Shown here piece by piece: positions 11,273 to 23,271 of a stretch of 64,000 nt of DNA (its first letter is position 1; each line of letters begins with the position of its first letter). The stretch is from contig NC_080423.1 of assembly GCF_029873635.1 (NCBI RefSeq), forward strand, positions 98,266,397-98,330,396, written 5' to 3'. The translations under genes were made by a program, and so were the position numbers. The DNA comes from Malania oleifera. Its lineage: Eukaryota; Streptophyta; Magnoliopsida; Santalales; Ximeniaceae. Under the pieces are notes generated by a model. That model was not told where the DNA came from and did not search any database. It worked only from the letters and a program-made list of their open reading frames with translations.

Positions 11273-12368
11273 CTGGTGGAGTAGGGCAGTCTCGTACCAT
11301 GTGCCCCGATCTACCGCAGCGATAGCACACCGGAGCTACATCTGGAGGGGTAGGACAATCTCGCACTATATGTCCCGATCTACCGCAGCGGTAGCACACT
11401 ACACCACTAGCTCGACACTCTCCCCAGTGTCTCCTACCACAAGTCTGACAAACTGGAGGACCCTGCCCTGTCTGCACCTGGCGTCCTCCCGTCTCCTGTC
11501 TCCGTCCTCTACCATGATTACCTCTCCTCCACTGACCCGGCCTGTGACCCTACTGGTAGCTTGTAGATGCAGATCTCTTCCTCTATCCCGACTCATCCGC
11601 ATCAAGACGCTCACCAATCTCTGCCAAGGCCGCCCTGTCGACCAACTCAGCGAAGTCCTGGATCCGCAGCACCACCACCTGCCTAAATATACTCCGCCTC
11701 AAGCCTCTCTCAAACTGCCTCGCCTTCTTCACCTCATCAGGAACAATGTATGGGGCGAATCGAGATAGCTCGATAAAACGTGCTGCATACTGCTGGATGG
11801 ATAGCTGTCCCTGCTTCAGACTCAGGAACTCTTCTACCTTAGCCTCCCTCACAGTAGTTGGAAAATATCTGTCAAAGAACAGATCTTTAAACCGGTCCCA
11901 TGTCATAGCTATTGGAGTCACCCTCTGCTGCTCTAATAGTCTCACTGCAGTCCACCACCTCTCAGCCTCTCCTGTCAATTTATAGGTGGTAAAGAGGACC
12001 CTCTGTTCCTCAGTACATTGCAGCACAGCCAAGATTTTCTCAATCTCCTGCATCCAGTTCTCAGCGGCTACAGGATCAACTCCACCTGAGAACGCCAGAG
12101 GATTCATCTTTGTAAATTTCTCTATAGTGCACCCATTGCCTGTAGATGGACCACTCTGCTCCCTCGAACTCCTAGCAATCTCAGCCATAACCTGCTGAGC
12201 CACGCTACGTAATACCGCATCAAAGTCAGTCCTAGCTGCACCTGATGGTCCTACTCCATCACTGCCACTTGTATGGGCACTATTTCCTTTTGGATCCATC
12301 CTGGAAAATAGCAGTTGCAATTCAGTAATCCTATCCTCATAATTTACCCACCTATCCTCACCACTCAT
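11190..12368 (-). pseudogene. Ty3/gypsy gag (capsid and zinc knuckles)
   Basis: The ATG at 12368 starts MSGEDRWVNYEDRI. A Retrotrans_gag domain follows (AERWWTAVRLL, FFDRYFPTTVREAK, QQYAARFIELSRFAPY). After the capsid there is one CxxCxxxHxxxC motif and two canonical CX2CX4HX4C zinc knuckles ([28 protein letters not shown]). Two CAG-to-TAG stops interrupt it (near 11592 and 11550). A run of eight G (minus strand, about 11217-11224), against seven in the sister element, shifts the frame before the protease. Gag forms the virus-like particle and packages the RNA. Confidence 0.92.
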
Positions 12369-12587
12369 CTCAACATTTCTAACTCATTGTTAATCCCCAA
12401 TCCTACATTCTAGGAACACAACCCGACAATAGCTTACTATGGTTTTCCTGAAATCGTCACCCTAGGAAAAACACAGAAACTACCATGGAAGTCCTGCCTC
12501 TAGACTGTAGAACAAAACCTCAAATCATTTCCTAAACTCTGGTATTGTTCCTGCTGCACTCTAAAGTCTACAGAACCTAGCAACCTA
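12369..12587 (-). other. Untranslated leader between primer-binding site and gag
   Basis: About 220 bp with no open frame of note. It matches the leader at 33048-33265 of the sister element. Confidence 0.7.
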
Positions 12588-12600
12588 GGCTCTGATACCA
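12588..12600 (-). other. Primer-binding site, initiator tRNA-Met type
   Basis: On the minus strand it reads TGGTATCAGAGCC, two bases after the 5' LTR end (CGTTACA at 12603). This is the standard plant LTR-retrotransposon primer site complementary to the 3' end of initiator tRNA-Met. Confidence 0.9.
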
Positions 12601-12602
12601 AG

Positions 12603-14535
12603 TGTAACGACCTGCTCCTTTTTCACATATATTTTTTTTTATATAAATAAATTATCATCACATCATACATTCCAACTCAGCAGGTCACAATCCACCTGGG
12701 CCCGTGGGCACCAAGGATATAACAAAACATACAGCAGAAGCCTACACAGCAGAAAGTATAAAATCATATACATCTCATCATAATGTGCATAACACATACC
12801 AGAGTCACTACAATTACTATCTCACAGTATATACATCTCAAAAATGAAATCTAGGGACAATCCCCACAAAACCTAACTGTCCCTACCAAAAACTTACCCT
12901 TCCAAAGAGGGCAAACAACTGATCTAGATCAGCGGGGCTTTTCCCGCTCTCCTATTAGGGGCTCCTGAAAAATGTATAAGATTTAGGGGTGAGACACCTC
13001 TCAGTAAGGGAAATAAACTAATACCAGTGTGTGGCAACATGAGTATTCTGTGTTCTACATATACCATACATAACATATTCAATACTGTTTATCAAATCTG
13101 GGAAAACATACATATATATCAACACATAGCAGAATATACTGCATTTTCATAAGCATATCTCGTCTCATACACTAATAATAACATAAAACAATCCTGGTAG
13201 GTTAGCTGGCTGTTGTCATGTATTACCCCCACATGAATGGGTTGTGTGGCCCGAAGGCGGGATCTGACAATGGTTGGCCGACCACTGCCAAGTCAAACAG
13301 TAGTCTATAGGTCCGATGGGTCTACCCACACTGGTCCGTACACCAGGGGCGATAATAGCACACTTCTTGAAAATAACCACATCGACTATCCAATCTCACA
13401 CCACTCCGTACAGCGGCGTTAACACAGATATCATGATCACGAGGACCATGGACACATAGCAACGGTACCGTGCAAGTGCTAGCCTAGACCAAGCCAACCA
13501 GGTTCTGATATCATATACATATACTAAAACCGTGATACATAAATATCTCATATCATTTATTTTCACATCAATCATATCATTTCACATATATACGTGTATC
13601 ATGAAAATCATCGGCCCGTACGCCGGTATTACACATTTTAACATAGCACGGCCCGTACGCCGGCAAATCACATAGCACAGCCCGTACGCTGGCAAACCAC
13701 ATAGCACAACCCGTACGCTAGCAAATCACATAGCACAGCCCGTACGCTGGCAAATCACATAGCACGGCCCGTACGCCAGCAAATCTCAACCACATTGCAC
13801 GGCCCGTACGCCGGCAAATCACATATACATATAAAAATATCCCGGCCCGTACGCCGGTTTTCCATCATAGAAATCTATATCGTCCCCATTCCAAAAAAAA
13901 TAATATTTCACAACATTTTTATACTCATGCCACACTAAACAAATTTTCTACGTATTCAACATATCATCATTTAAACAGTATTTTCCAAATATAAATCATA
14001 TATATAAATATATTTATTTTTCCTGAAACCAGATGCTATATATATATACATACATTTTCTCAAAACAAAACTAACTTAGTTTATTCCCTTACTTGATTCC
14101 TGAAAAACCCCTAAGAAAATCTTCCCCGTACCCACAAGGTTCTCAACTCAATACCCTGAAAATGAAAACTCGCAGAATTAAAGTTTAGTATTTTCGTACG
14201 TACAACATTTTTTATAACTACCACTAAGTCAAATTCGACTTAAAAAGTCTTACCTCAACTTAGGGATGATTCCCAACGTTCCCAATCAACACCCTGGAAC
14301 TGAAAATTTTCAGTATTAAAGTTCAGTATTTTTACGCGTATATCACTTTCTTCAACTGTCAAAAATCCAAATATTGAATATAAAGTCTTACTTTAGATTT
14401 GGGATGAAATCCAATTTCGTTTCCCTGACGATCCGCTCCGGCAGACTTATAGAGAACTTCGCCAGGAGCGTCGTGGTGGCTTCGGTTTGTCGATCCGGCG
14501 TAAAACTATCCCGGAATCGAAGAGAGAGAGAGTCG

Positions 14536-14596
<61 letters not shown>

Positions 14597-14826
14597 TTCC
14601 AAAAAAAAGATCTAAGCAAGCTTCTTGAAGAAGCTTGCACACCATTTTGTATATATATATATTAATATCATAATAATCATTAATTAAAGTAAAGCTTCTT
14701 GAAGAAGCTTTCACACTTATATATATATATATACCTTTAACCTATATATTAAATGTATATCATAATAACTTACTTATATATATATATATATACACACACA
14801 CATATATATATACATGCTTTAATATT

Positions 14827-14870
<44 letters not shown>

Positions 14871-14975
14871 CCTTATCATACTATTCATTTTACTTGTTAA
14901 TTTAATTAATTAATTTTATTTTATTATTTTATTATTATATTTTTTAAAAATTTTATTTTTTTCCCGGTTACTACA
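12603..14975 (-). repeat. 5' LTR
   Basis: 2,373 bp, from TGTAGTAACCGGG at 14975 to CAGGTCGTTACA at 12603. In transcription order it carries AT microsatellites, two heat-shock-like palindromes, the CT run, GGTAAG-type donors, the GTACG array, the TTACTGAGAGGTGTCTCACC block (about 12990-13010) and a TTTTCAGGAGCCCC acceptor-like site (12959-12972). It is longer at the end than the truncated 3' LTR. Confidence 0.92.
13605..13860 (-). repeat. LTR-internal tandem array with CCGGCGTACGGGCCG core, 8 units
   Basis: Same array as 6145-6400 in the full-length sister LTR. It lies 1,115-1,370 bp from the LTR start. Confidence 0.9.
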
Positions 14976-15666
14976 TGTCTTCTAGCCTTTTTTGGAAGGC
15001 TAGAAAGTCACTCAATGGCACACTTGGGTTATCTATTGAAGTAGAATGAATTGACTGGGGTGATTGGTTTCCCCTAGCGGGTTTTGATTTGGAGTTATGC
15101 AATGTGGTCATGGTCAAGGATAGAAAACCTCCCCAGGGTTCTCACAGATGGCGCCAACTATTGTTGCCAAGAATCGTATGGCTATTGTCAAACCGTCCTT
15201 CGACCACGACTGCCTGAAAGGAATTAAATAAGAATGGCTTGAGGACCCGATGTGTACTCTGGGGTATCTCTCTGATGCCTAAGTTAGGGAATGAGAAGTT
15301 CATATTACAACAGTAAATAAAAAGTGAGTGAGAATGAGATTTTTACCTCTTCTTAGGATCCCCTTTTTACAGTGGTGGAGACAAACTCCCCTTCAGTTTG
15401 ACATTTATGAGCGTGTTGTTGTGCTTAGAGGGGCTATGGGTGATTCGCCATTATGCTTAAGGAGGTTATGAGTGACTCGTCATTATACTTAATGGGAGTT
15501 ATGAGTTACTCAAAGCGGTTATGCAAGACATCAATAGTAGCTCTTATAACCGCATCAAGGGTCATGAATAACATGAATGCAGTTATGCGAGACATCAAAT
15601 GCTGTCCATTGTTAGCCTTGCAACTAACCGCCCCTATGAGCATACTTGTCAATTTTGGGTGTATCA
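14976..15666 (-). mobile_element. Fragment of an older LTR element with GGCGCC-type primer-binding site
   Basis: On the minus strand an LTR end (GGCAACA at 15162) is followed by ATAG and TTGGCGCCATCTGTGAGAA, the form of primer-binding site common in a different set of plant LTR elements from the tRNA-Met types here. So 15162 to about 15666 would be its 5' LTR and 14976-15161 the start of its internal region, cut by the element to the left. The LTR holds the 32-bp minisatellite units (15424-15510). The outer LTR edge near 15666 is a guess. Confidence 0.5.
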
Positions 15667-17029
15667 AATAGTAACTTTTTTATTTAAAAAATTATAAATG
15701 TCAATTAAAAGGTTAATTAAAATAAATAGTAACACTTTTAATAAATATTTTAATATTTTCTAATTAAAAATTAATTAAGATTTTTATTAATATTTGTAAT
15801 TAAATTTTTTAATATTTCTAGTTAAAAAATTAACTAAAATTTATGTTGATTAATATTTTTAATTGTCATTTTAATATTTTCTAATTAAAATCTTGGTGAG
15901 CGGCTTTTATGTGCAACATGTTATTTCCATGTTCCGAAAATGTCCTTGATAGAGCTTATTTGAAAATGAGAATGTAAAATAGGTGACCTAAGACTAGGGT
16001 TAAATTGTCTCAAAAAAATTTATAAAAAATAAATAAACTTTAAGACTAGGGTTAAATTTCTTTAAGTTGCAAATTTATTTGGCGTGCTACATACTTCATA
16101 GGTTGCTCCTTTCTAGATTTTAGAATAGAGAGTTTGGGACATCATTTATTAGGTGGGCATTGGATGATGATGCTATATTGTTTTATTATTATGAGATGTC
16201 CTAATAGTAATACATTAGTTTTACCTTATGTTTGAATAGAGTTTAAAGTTTAATAAATTTTAACAGATACTTATCAAAGAAAATAAATTATTAATTTTTA
16301 AATTTGTAGCTATTAGCAGTAAATTAAGGAGAATGGAAATAAATTGTTTAATAAAAAAATATAGGGTTCGAAAAGGTCATAAGTATAAATTACTATAATA
16401 AAAGTTGAATGATTATATTCATCCAATGTTTGACCTTCTAAAATACCTTGATAAATGTGTTTTTCAAGAAAAAAATATCACATTTTGTAATTTTTCATTA
16501 AATTGAGTTTTTTTTTAAAAAAAAAATTACTTGGATAGTAGAAAAGATTCGTTGTATAAAAAATATTTCCATATAATTAAACATGTGAATGAGATGTCAT
16601 CGACATCACATTTTTCAAGAATCTTGAAATATGCTGTGAAATAAATGTCCTCCTAAAAATCTATAGTGTGTCGAGAAGTTAAAAAATTAAAATAAGAAAA
16701 GTAAATAAAAGAGCTAGTAAAGTTTGCACGGTTTTAAAGTTATGTATATTTATGTACATCGAATAAGTGCATGTGCTTGTAAACAATGGCAGATCCAGAA
16801 AGTTTTTTAGTAAAGGCAAAGATGTCTAAAAATAATAAAAATATAATTTTTTTAATATTTTCCAAAGCAAATAACTAAAATGCACATCGATTCACACTTA
16901 ACACTAGTAATAATTCATCTCATAATACAAGAATATTCAATTTGCTCTCCGCAAACAATAGTAAGATTGAAATATTATGCATCATTCTTGATTTCCACCT
17001 AATTGGGCACTATAGAGTTTCTTGATAAT
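15667..17029. other. AT-rich stretch with no recognisable gene
   Basis: Long poly(A)/poly(T)-rich noncoding sequence. I see no open frame above chance and no repeat boundary. Confidence 0.6.
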
Positions 17030-17541
17030 CCTATTTAAGGTAAAATGAATTCTAATTCTTTGGTTGATGAAACCAACTAGTGTCCAGGGGCAGAATTTGA
17101 TGTGCTTTTGGCCATTCAGCTCAATTCTAATAAGCACAAATTTAGCTTCAATGGGTAGCCTTCAAATATGAAATGGAAAATTTTGTTTAAACTGAAGAAA
17201 TTGGTGAAGATGATCTGCAGTAGTTGGACCTCAAAAAGTGGATGGGAAAGTTCTTATTGATCCTGCTACTCATGTGTTTTCTCTTGGATATGAAAAATGG
17301 AGTGATGCTCTTATTGGTAGATTTATTGTCCATTGAAGAGGAACTAGTAAGAGAGAAATTAAGGACAAATTGGTTGAGTCTGGGTGATAAGAATAACAAT
17401 TTTTTCTCAATAATGGCTAATGAGAGTAGGGTTGGAACTTGGATTAGATCATTGAGGAAAGTTGAAGGAAGGAGAACAGAAAATCCTAAGGAGATTTTGA
17501 AAATAATATTGGATTTTGACACAAGTTTACTAAAAATGTGA
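17030..17541 (+). pseudogene. LINE (non-LTR retrotransposon) ORF2 relic
   Basis: The 105-codon frame at 17224-17541 reads KLRTNWLSLGDKNNNFFSIM and continues to a segment ending EILKIILDFDTSLL. This is the pattern W..GD.N..FFH.....R......I that precedes the reverse-transcriptase fingers in plant LINE ORF2. Upstream sequence (17030-17220) gives broken matches in the same direction. It stops at 17548, where the next LTR begins. Confidence 0.65.
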
Positions 17542-17548
17542 TATAGAA

Positions 17549-19784
17549 TGTAGAGATTCGGAAAAAATAAATAATAAAAATAATTTAGAAAAAGAGGTTT
17601 TTGACTGGAAGAGGAGAAAACCGGCGATGGTTTTATGAGGGAATAGAAAATCAGAAACGGTTTTGGAAAGGAAGCTAGTTAATAGATAAACCAGCAACAG
17701 TTTTCTAGAGAGGAAGAAAAACCAGCAACGGTTTTGGGGTTTTACCGCGGGTCAATTATGGGTAAACAGTAAATCTTAGCCGATTAAATAGAAAACTGGC
17801 GAAGGATTTTCTGAGAGATAGAGAAAGTTGGCGACGATTTTCTTGGTAGTACTGAAAGTTATAAAAGAAACCGAGAGTTCAATTGTAAACATAAAAAAAT
17901 AAACTTTCTCTTTCTCTAAAATCCCTACGGCCCTTCCTCCATTTTTCTTTGATTTTCACTCCTATTAAGCCTGGATTGACGATCAAGAATCACCACAGGG
18001 TTTGTGGGAAGATTCTCTGCAACCTACGCGGAGTAGATTTTCAGTTTGAGGTTCAGGGGCATTGTTCCAAAATTAGGGTAAATAGGTTATTTTTAAGTTT
18101 TATTATTAATATGGAGTATATAGGGCATAGGGAATGATAAATGACGTTTTATTGAGATTTGAGTTGATAAACTCGGGTTTTTAGAATTAGGGTTCGGGTG
18201 AGTGCCGCAAACATCATTTGGGGTCTTTGCGGGCGTAATATGGGAAACCATGTAAGGGGAATTAATTATAGTAGGTTTTTATTAATTTTAAACCGGTTAA
18301 TTTGCGTATACAAATTATATATAAATAGGTATGATTTATCTAAACGACTAGACATTTGGAAAAATGATGTCTTTTGATATATAATATATATGGGATAAAA
18401 TTGTGTGGCAGAAATACAATTTTCATAATTTAATTGGCTATTGTGAGTACTGAATGATGAAATATACTAATGCATTGTGAACATTGGCTGGTTGTGAGTA
18501 TAGTTTACTTGTGAATAAAGATTGGTTGTGAATACTGGCTGCTTGAGAATACTGTGTGTTGAACAATGTGATGTGTGTGTATGAGTCATTTTGTGTGGTT
18601 ATTCGTGTGTATCACAATATAACGTTGGCAAGCCCGATGAGTTCGTTATATTGCCTAGATGTAATCATGATATACATTGGCAGGCCTGAGGAGTTTGTAT
18701 ATTGTCATTATATATTGGGGTAGAGCATTGGTAGGCCTGAGGAGGTTGTTTTACTGATATACTACGGGTAGGTCATGGGGATTGGTACTGGTGGTTACTG
18801 GTGCCTGTGTGGGTCACATTATATTATGTGTGACAATATTGTGTGGACCAGTCCTGTGTGGACCGTGTATTCTGTGTGGATGTGAGTCCTATGTAGACCG
18901 TGTATTATTTGTGGATGTGAGTCGTGTGTGGACCAGCCCTGTGTGGACCGTGCATTCTGTATGGATGTGAGTCCTATGTGGACTGTGTTCTTTAGCGTGG
19001 ATAACTTATGTGGAATGTGATCGGTAAGATAAATGGTATATGAATTAAATTGTATGTATATTTATGGCAAAGTAAAACTTTATGCCAAGAGCTTGCTGAG
19101 AAAGGCGAGTGCCCTAGTTATTTTCAGCGTAGTACCAGAGCAAAGGGAAGCTACTTGTATGGGCGGGTAATCTTCCCCATTCTTGGAGACTTTGCCTATA
19201 TACATAGCTTGAGGGCTTACTGAGTAAGGTGAGTGCCCTTATATTAGTATTAGAGCAGAGGGAAGCTACTTGTATGGGCGGGTAATCTTCCCTATTCTCG
19301 GGTATTATCATTAAAAATAATTATGAATGTGAGTTTGATATCAGAAGTTAGTGTTGTTATTAATGATGCATTTTCTCAGCTGTTGTTGACAGTAAAATAC
19401 AAATGAATATATGTTCTGTATTATTTAAACACTATGCCACACACTGCTATGATTTATTCTTCCTTACTGAGATGTGTCTCACCTTAATGGATGATTATAT
19501 TTTCAGGTCCATCAGGCGATCGAGCTTAGAGCTCCGGGTAGGGTAGTATTTTTAGTAAACTTTGGAGTGTCTGTGATAGCAGTTTATGTATAGTTATGTT
19601 TTAAATACTGTGATGTAATATAAACAAATGGATGCATTTGTATATTGGGGTTTATAAATAGACTCTGGTATTTATATTGAGGTTGTATATTTATTTCCGC
19701 TGCATGAATTGTGGTACGGTATCAGGAACAGGTGAATTAAACATGTAGCATCTGGGCCCCACTTGGTGGGTTCGGGGCGTTACA
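17549..19784 (+). repeat. 5' LTR of the second gag-only element
   Basis: 2,236 bp, from TGTAGAGATTCGGAAAAA to GGTTCGGGGCGTTACA. The first part holds repeated short motifs of the type accggcgacggttttc (17620-17840). It continues with donor-like sites (about 18077 and 18250), arrays at 18625-18990, a duplicated module (19085-19305), the TTACTGAGATGTGTCTCACC block (about 19464-19484) and ATATTTTCAGGTCC (19498-19511). Confidence 0.88.
18625..18990 (+). repeat. LTR-internal tandem arrays (TTGGCAGGCCTGAGGAG and GTGTGGACC types)
   Basis: First, three spaced copies of a motif like ttggcaggcctgaggagtt (18625-18760), whose AGGCCT core is palindromic. Then units built on gtgtggaccgtgtattctgt followed by gtggatgtgagtcctat (18838-18990). 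They begin about 1,076 bp into the LTR. Confidence 0.8.
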
Positions 19785-19786
19785 GT

Positions 19787-19799
19787 TGGTATCAGAGCC
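19787..19799 (+). other. Primer-binding site, initiator tRNA-Met type
   Basis: TGGTATCAGAGCC, two bases after the LTR end CGTTACA, intact. Confidence 0.9.
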
Positions 19800-20190
19800 T
19801 AACGGTTTTGCAAACTTTAAGGATGATTAATATTAGACTATAGGTTTGAGTTAGGATAAGGATAAGAGTGGGTAGGTTTGGCGGAATAGTGGTCTGCAAA
19901 CTTGGAGGCAGAAATCCTTTGATGGTCTTCTGTATTTTTCTAGGGGTGACGAAAACTACGGTAAATCCATTAATGGTTTCATTTCTGAGTTGAGAGACTA
20001 GAGCTTGGGCACGTAAGTCAGAACGATGGGTCGGTTGAGCACGTTGTCAGGTTAGTGTTACGATTTTGTACTAAGACGGTATGAATGAATTGTCGATTAG
20101 AACTTATATGTTATAGAAACTTTTCGTGTTAAACTTGTCTTAGTTATGATAAATGAGGAATTTTAAGCTTAGTTTTACTTTATCTTCAAG

Positions 20191-21246
20191 ATGGATCCTA
20201 GGGGGAAGGAAGTTGATACTAGGGTAGATATACATGTGGATACCTCCAGTGAGGATGACGTTGACGTCTCAGCGGTGCTACGTAACATAGCACGTCATGC
20301 TAAGAAGGAAGCTCGGAGAGAGCAGGGTCAGCCATTGGCAGACGGGGGCTACACTTTTCCGTAGTTCACCTGAACTAGTTCGCTGACTTTTGAAGGAGGT
20401 GTGAACCTAATTGTAGCTGAGGATTGGATTCAAGAGATGGAAGAGCTTCTGACTGTTCTACACTGTACTAAAGAGCAGAAGGTATAATACGCCACCTTTA
20501 AATTGCTTAGGGAGGCCAAGAGGTGGTGGAGGTCAGCAAAGCTGGTGGAGGAGCAGCGTTTAGGGTATACATCTATTACCTAAAGCCGTTCCAGGGAGGT
20601 CTTTTTTGTCAGATACTTCCCGGTTGCCACCCGAGTGACAAAAGTAGAGGAGTTTCTACATTTTACCCAGGGGTCCATGACGGTGCAACAATATGCAGCC
20701 AACTTTGTGGAGTTATCACGCTTTGTTGCACAATGTTTGAGAAAGGATTGAGGTTGGGGATACACGCTCAAGTGGTGGCATTATTGACTTAGAGTTTCTC
20801 TCAGCTAGTGGACATGGCCATGGTAGTTGAGGTCAGTATACAGGAAAGTGAGGTAGAAGCGAAACAGAAGAAGAGATCCATACCTTCCAGCTCACATACT
20901 GATGTCTGATAGGATTCCTGAAGGGGAGATCGTGATGCTGGGGGTCAAACGTCAGATAGGGTTGATCAAGATTATCGAGAGAATTCATTTCACCCCTTTG
21001 TGCCAAATGTAATTAGAGGCATTAGGGGGAATGCTGGGGTGGAAATACCGTGTGTTATAGGTGTGGTAGACATGACCACATAGCTTATGATTGTCGTGCT
21101 CCACCAAGCAGTGCACTTGCTCCTGATCAGAATAGGAGAAACAATCCGGTACCTCGCGGCGGCGGCGGCTTAGCGCGTGTCTATATGCTTGGTACAGCTG
21201 AGGGGGACAGTGCTAAAGGCACAGGTAATATATTTATGATTGCATA
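20191..21246 (+). pseudogene. Ty3/gypsy gag relic of the second gag-only element
   Basis: The ATG at 20191 opens MDPRGKEV; compare MDPRGKG in the relic at 4091. Broken capsid blocks follow (RYFPVATRV, VEEFLHFTQGSMTVQQYAA), with stops and at least one frameshift. The last 65 codons (21050-21246) are open and carry an intact CCHC knuckle CYRCGRHDHIAYDC. The frame ends GDSAKGTGNIFMIA-stop, where intact relatives read into protease. Only about 190 bp of noncoding sequence separates it from the polypurine tract. Confidence 0.85.
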
Positions 21247-21317
21247 AGTGGTAGTCTTGATTGATTTTAGGATAATATATTTATAATTACATAAGTGGTA
21301 GTCTTGATTGATTTTAG
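21222..21317 (+). repeat. Tandem duplication of about 48 bp after gag
   Basis: Two adjacent copies containing cataagtggtagtcttgatt differ by a few bases. The first copy contains the gag stop codon. Confidence 0.8.
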
Positions 21318-21427
21318 GTGATTTGATGGTTTATACGTTAGAATAGATTGAACTATGTGAATGTGGTTAATTAACTTTTAAATTGTGAAAAATTATGGAA
21401 TAACAAATTTTGAGGACGAAGTTTTAT

Positions 21428-21440
21428 AAGGTGGGGAGAA
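21428..21440 (+). other. Polypurine tract
   Basis: AAGGTGGGGAGAA immediately before the 3' LTR start TGTAAAGACCCGG at 21441. Confidence 0.8.
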
Positions 21441-23271
21441 TGTAAAGACCCGGAAAAATTAAATAATAAAAATAATTTAGAAAAAGAGGTTTTTGGCTGG
21501 AAAAGGAGAAAACCGGCGACAGTTTTCTGGAGGGAACAGAAAATTGGCGACGATTTTGGAAAGGAAGTCGGTTAATAGAAAAATCGACGACGATTTTGGG
21601 GTTTTACCGCAGGTCAGTAACGGGTAAATGATAAATTTTGGCCAGTTAAATAGAAAACCGGCAACAGAATTTCTCAGAGATAGAGAAAACCAGCGACTGT
21701 TTTCTCAGTAATACTCAAAGTTATAAAAGAAATCGAGAGTTCAGTAGTAAACATAAATAAATAAACTCTCTCTCTCTCTCTCTCTCTCTAAAAAACCCTA
21801 TGGTCCTTCCTCCATTTTTCTTCGATTTTCACTCCGATTAAGCCTAGATTGACGATCAGGAATCACCACGGGGTTTCTGGGAAGATTCTCTGCAACCTAC
21901 ACGGAGCAGATTTTTAGTTTGAGGTTCCGGAGTATCGTCCCAAAATCAGGGTAAGTAGGGTATTTTTAAGTTTTATTATTAATATGGAGTATATAGGGTG
22001 TAGGGAATGATAAATAGAGTTTAATTGAGATTTGAGTTTATAAACTCGGGTTTCTGGAATTAGGGTTCGGGTGAGTGCCGCAAACATAGTTTGGGGTCTT
22101 TGCGGGCGTAATCTGGGAAACCAGGTAAGGGGAATTAATTATAGTAGGTTTTTATTAATTTTAAATTGGTTACTTTGAGTATACAAATTATATATATATA
22201 AGTATGATTTATCTGAATGACTAGACATTTGGAAAAATGATGTCTTTTGATATATAATGTAATGACCTGGAAAATTTTAATGGTTAAAAAATTAGGAAAA
22301 TGATAAATGAAATGGATAAATAAGGAATAAGGGAAAAAAGGGAAAAATTTTTAAAGAAGGGAACAGTAAACCTTGTCGACGAGTGTTCTACTAAAGATCA
22401 TCGATGAAGTTCAGTTCCTCGTAGACGAGAAGATCACGAATGAGCAAATTTTAGATTTAAAGACTTGTCGACGAATGAATCTTCTCGCCAACGAAGTTCC
22501 TTCTGGACTCGTCGATGAATCCTGTCTACTTGTTGAAAGATGCTAAGACTAACACAAAAGCAGTTGAAAGATGTTGGGTAGTAGACTAGCACATTTCTAT
22601 GTGGACTAACACAAAAACAGCTGAAAGCTACTAGGTATATTATGAAATGAAATAGAAATGAAATGTGAAATGTGAACTATGTGAAATAGGAAAGAGCCAC
22701 ATAAAGTGAAATGTTATGAAATGTCAAAGCTGAGAACATGAATAGATGAGAATTACAGAATATTGACAGACAAAATAATGTATTATGGTAGTATCATTAT
22801 TTATGCTTGTCGAACATGTTACATTTGGGCGGGGTAGACTCTTTGCTCAAGGGCTTGCTAAGAAAGGCGAGTGCCCTGGTTAGTATCAAGTGTAGCAGTA
22901 GGCTGCATAATGTATTAGGGCTGAGGCAAACTACTTGTATGGGCGGGTAGATTTTCTTATTCTCGGGAGCCTTCACTGGTAAACCTTTGGATGAACTGTG
23001 TGAGTATGAGATTACTTCTTCACCTGAGGGTTCATTGAGTAAGGTGAGGGCCTTGGTATGCTTCAGTTGTGACCTTTGGGTTACCTAAAGTGTTAGAGTA
23101 AAGGGGTGCTACTTGTATGGGCGGGTAATCACCCCTATCCTTAGGTTTTTCTCGTGGATAAAATATCTTGCATGTGATTAATTAGGTTCAGAAAATGATT
23201 TCAGAAATTATGTTAAAGATCTGCAAATGTTGAATATTATATTGATTATAATTTCATGTTGGCCACACGTG

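Larger units (their letters stand above)
6142..14975 (-). mobile_element. Ty3/gypsy chromovirus-type element (Tekay/Del-like), minus strand
   Basis: Reading leftward: 5' LTR (14975-12603), an intact primer-binding site (12600-12588), gag (12368-11190), protease-RT-RNaseH-integrase (11272-7752), a polypurine tract (7509-7497) and a 3' LTR (7496-6142) that lacks its last kilobase or so. Integrase is followed by the GPF and GPVAYRL motifs and a chromodomain-like C-terminus. The order PR-RT-RH-INT and that tail place it among chromoviruses; Tekay/Del is inference. It is closely related to the plus-strand element at 30708-40449. A few stops and frameshifts make it non-functional. The right flank is 14976. 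Confidence 0.92.
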
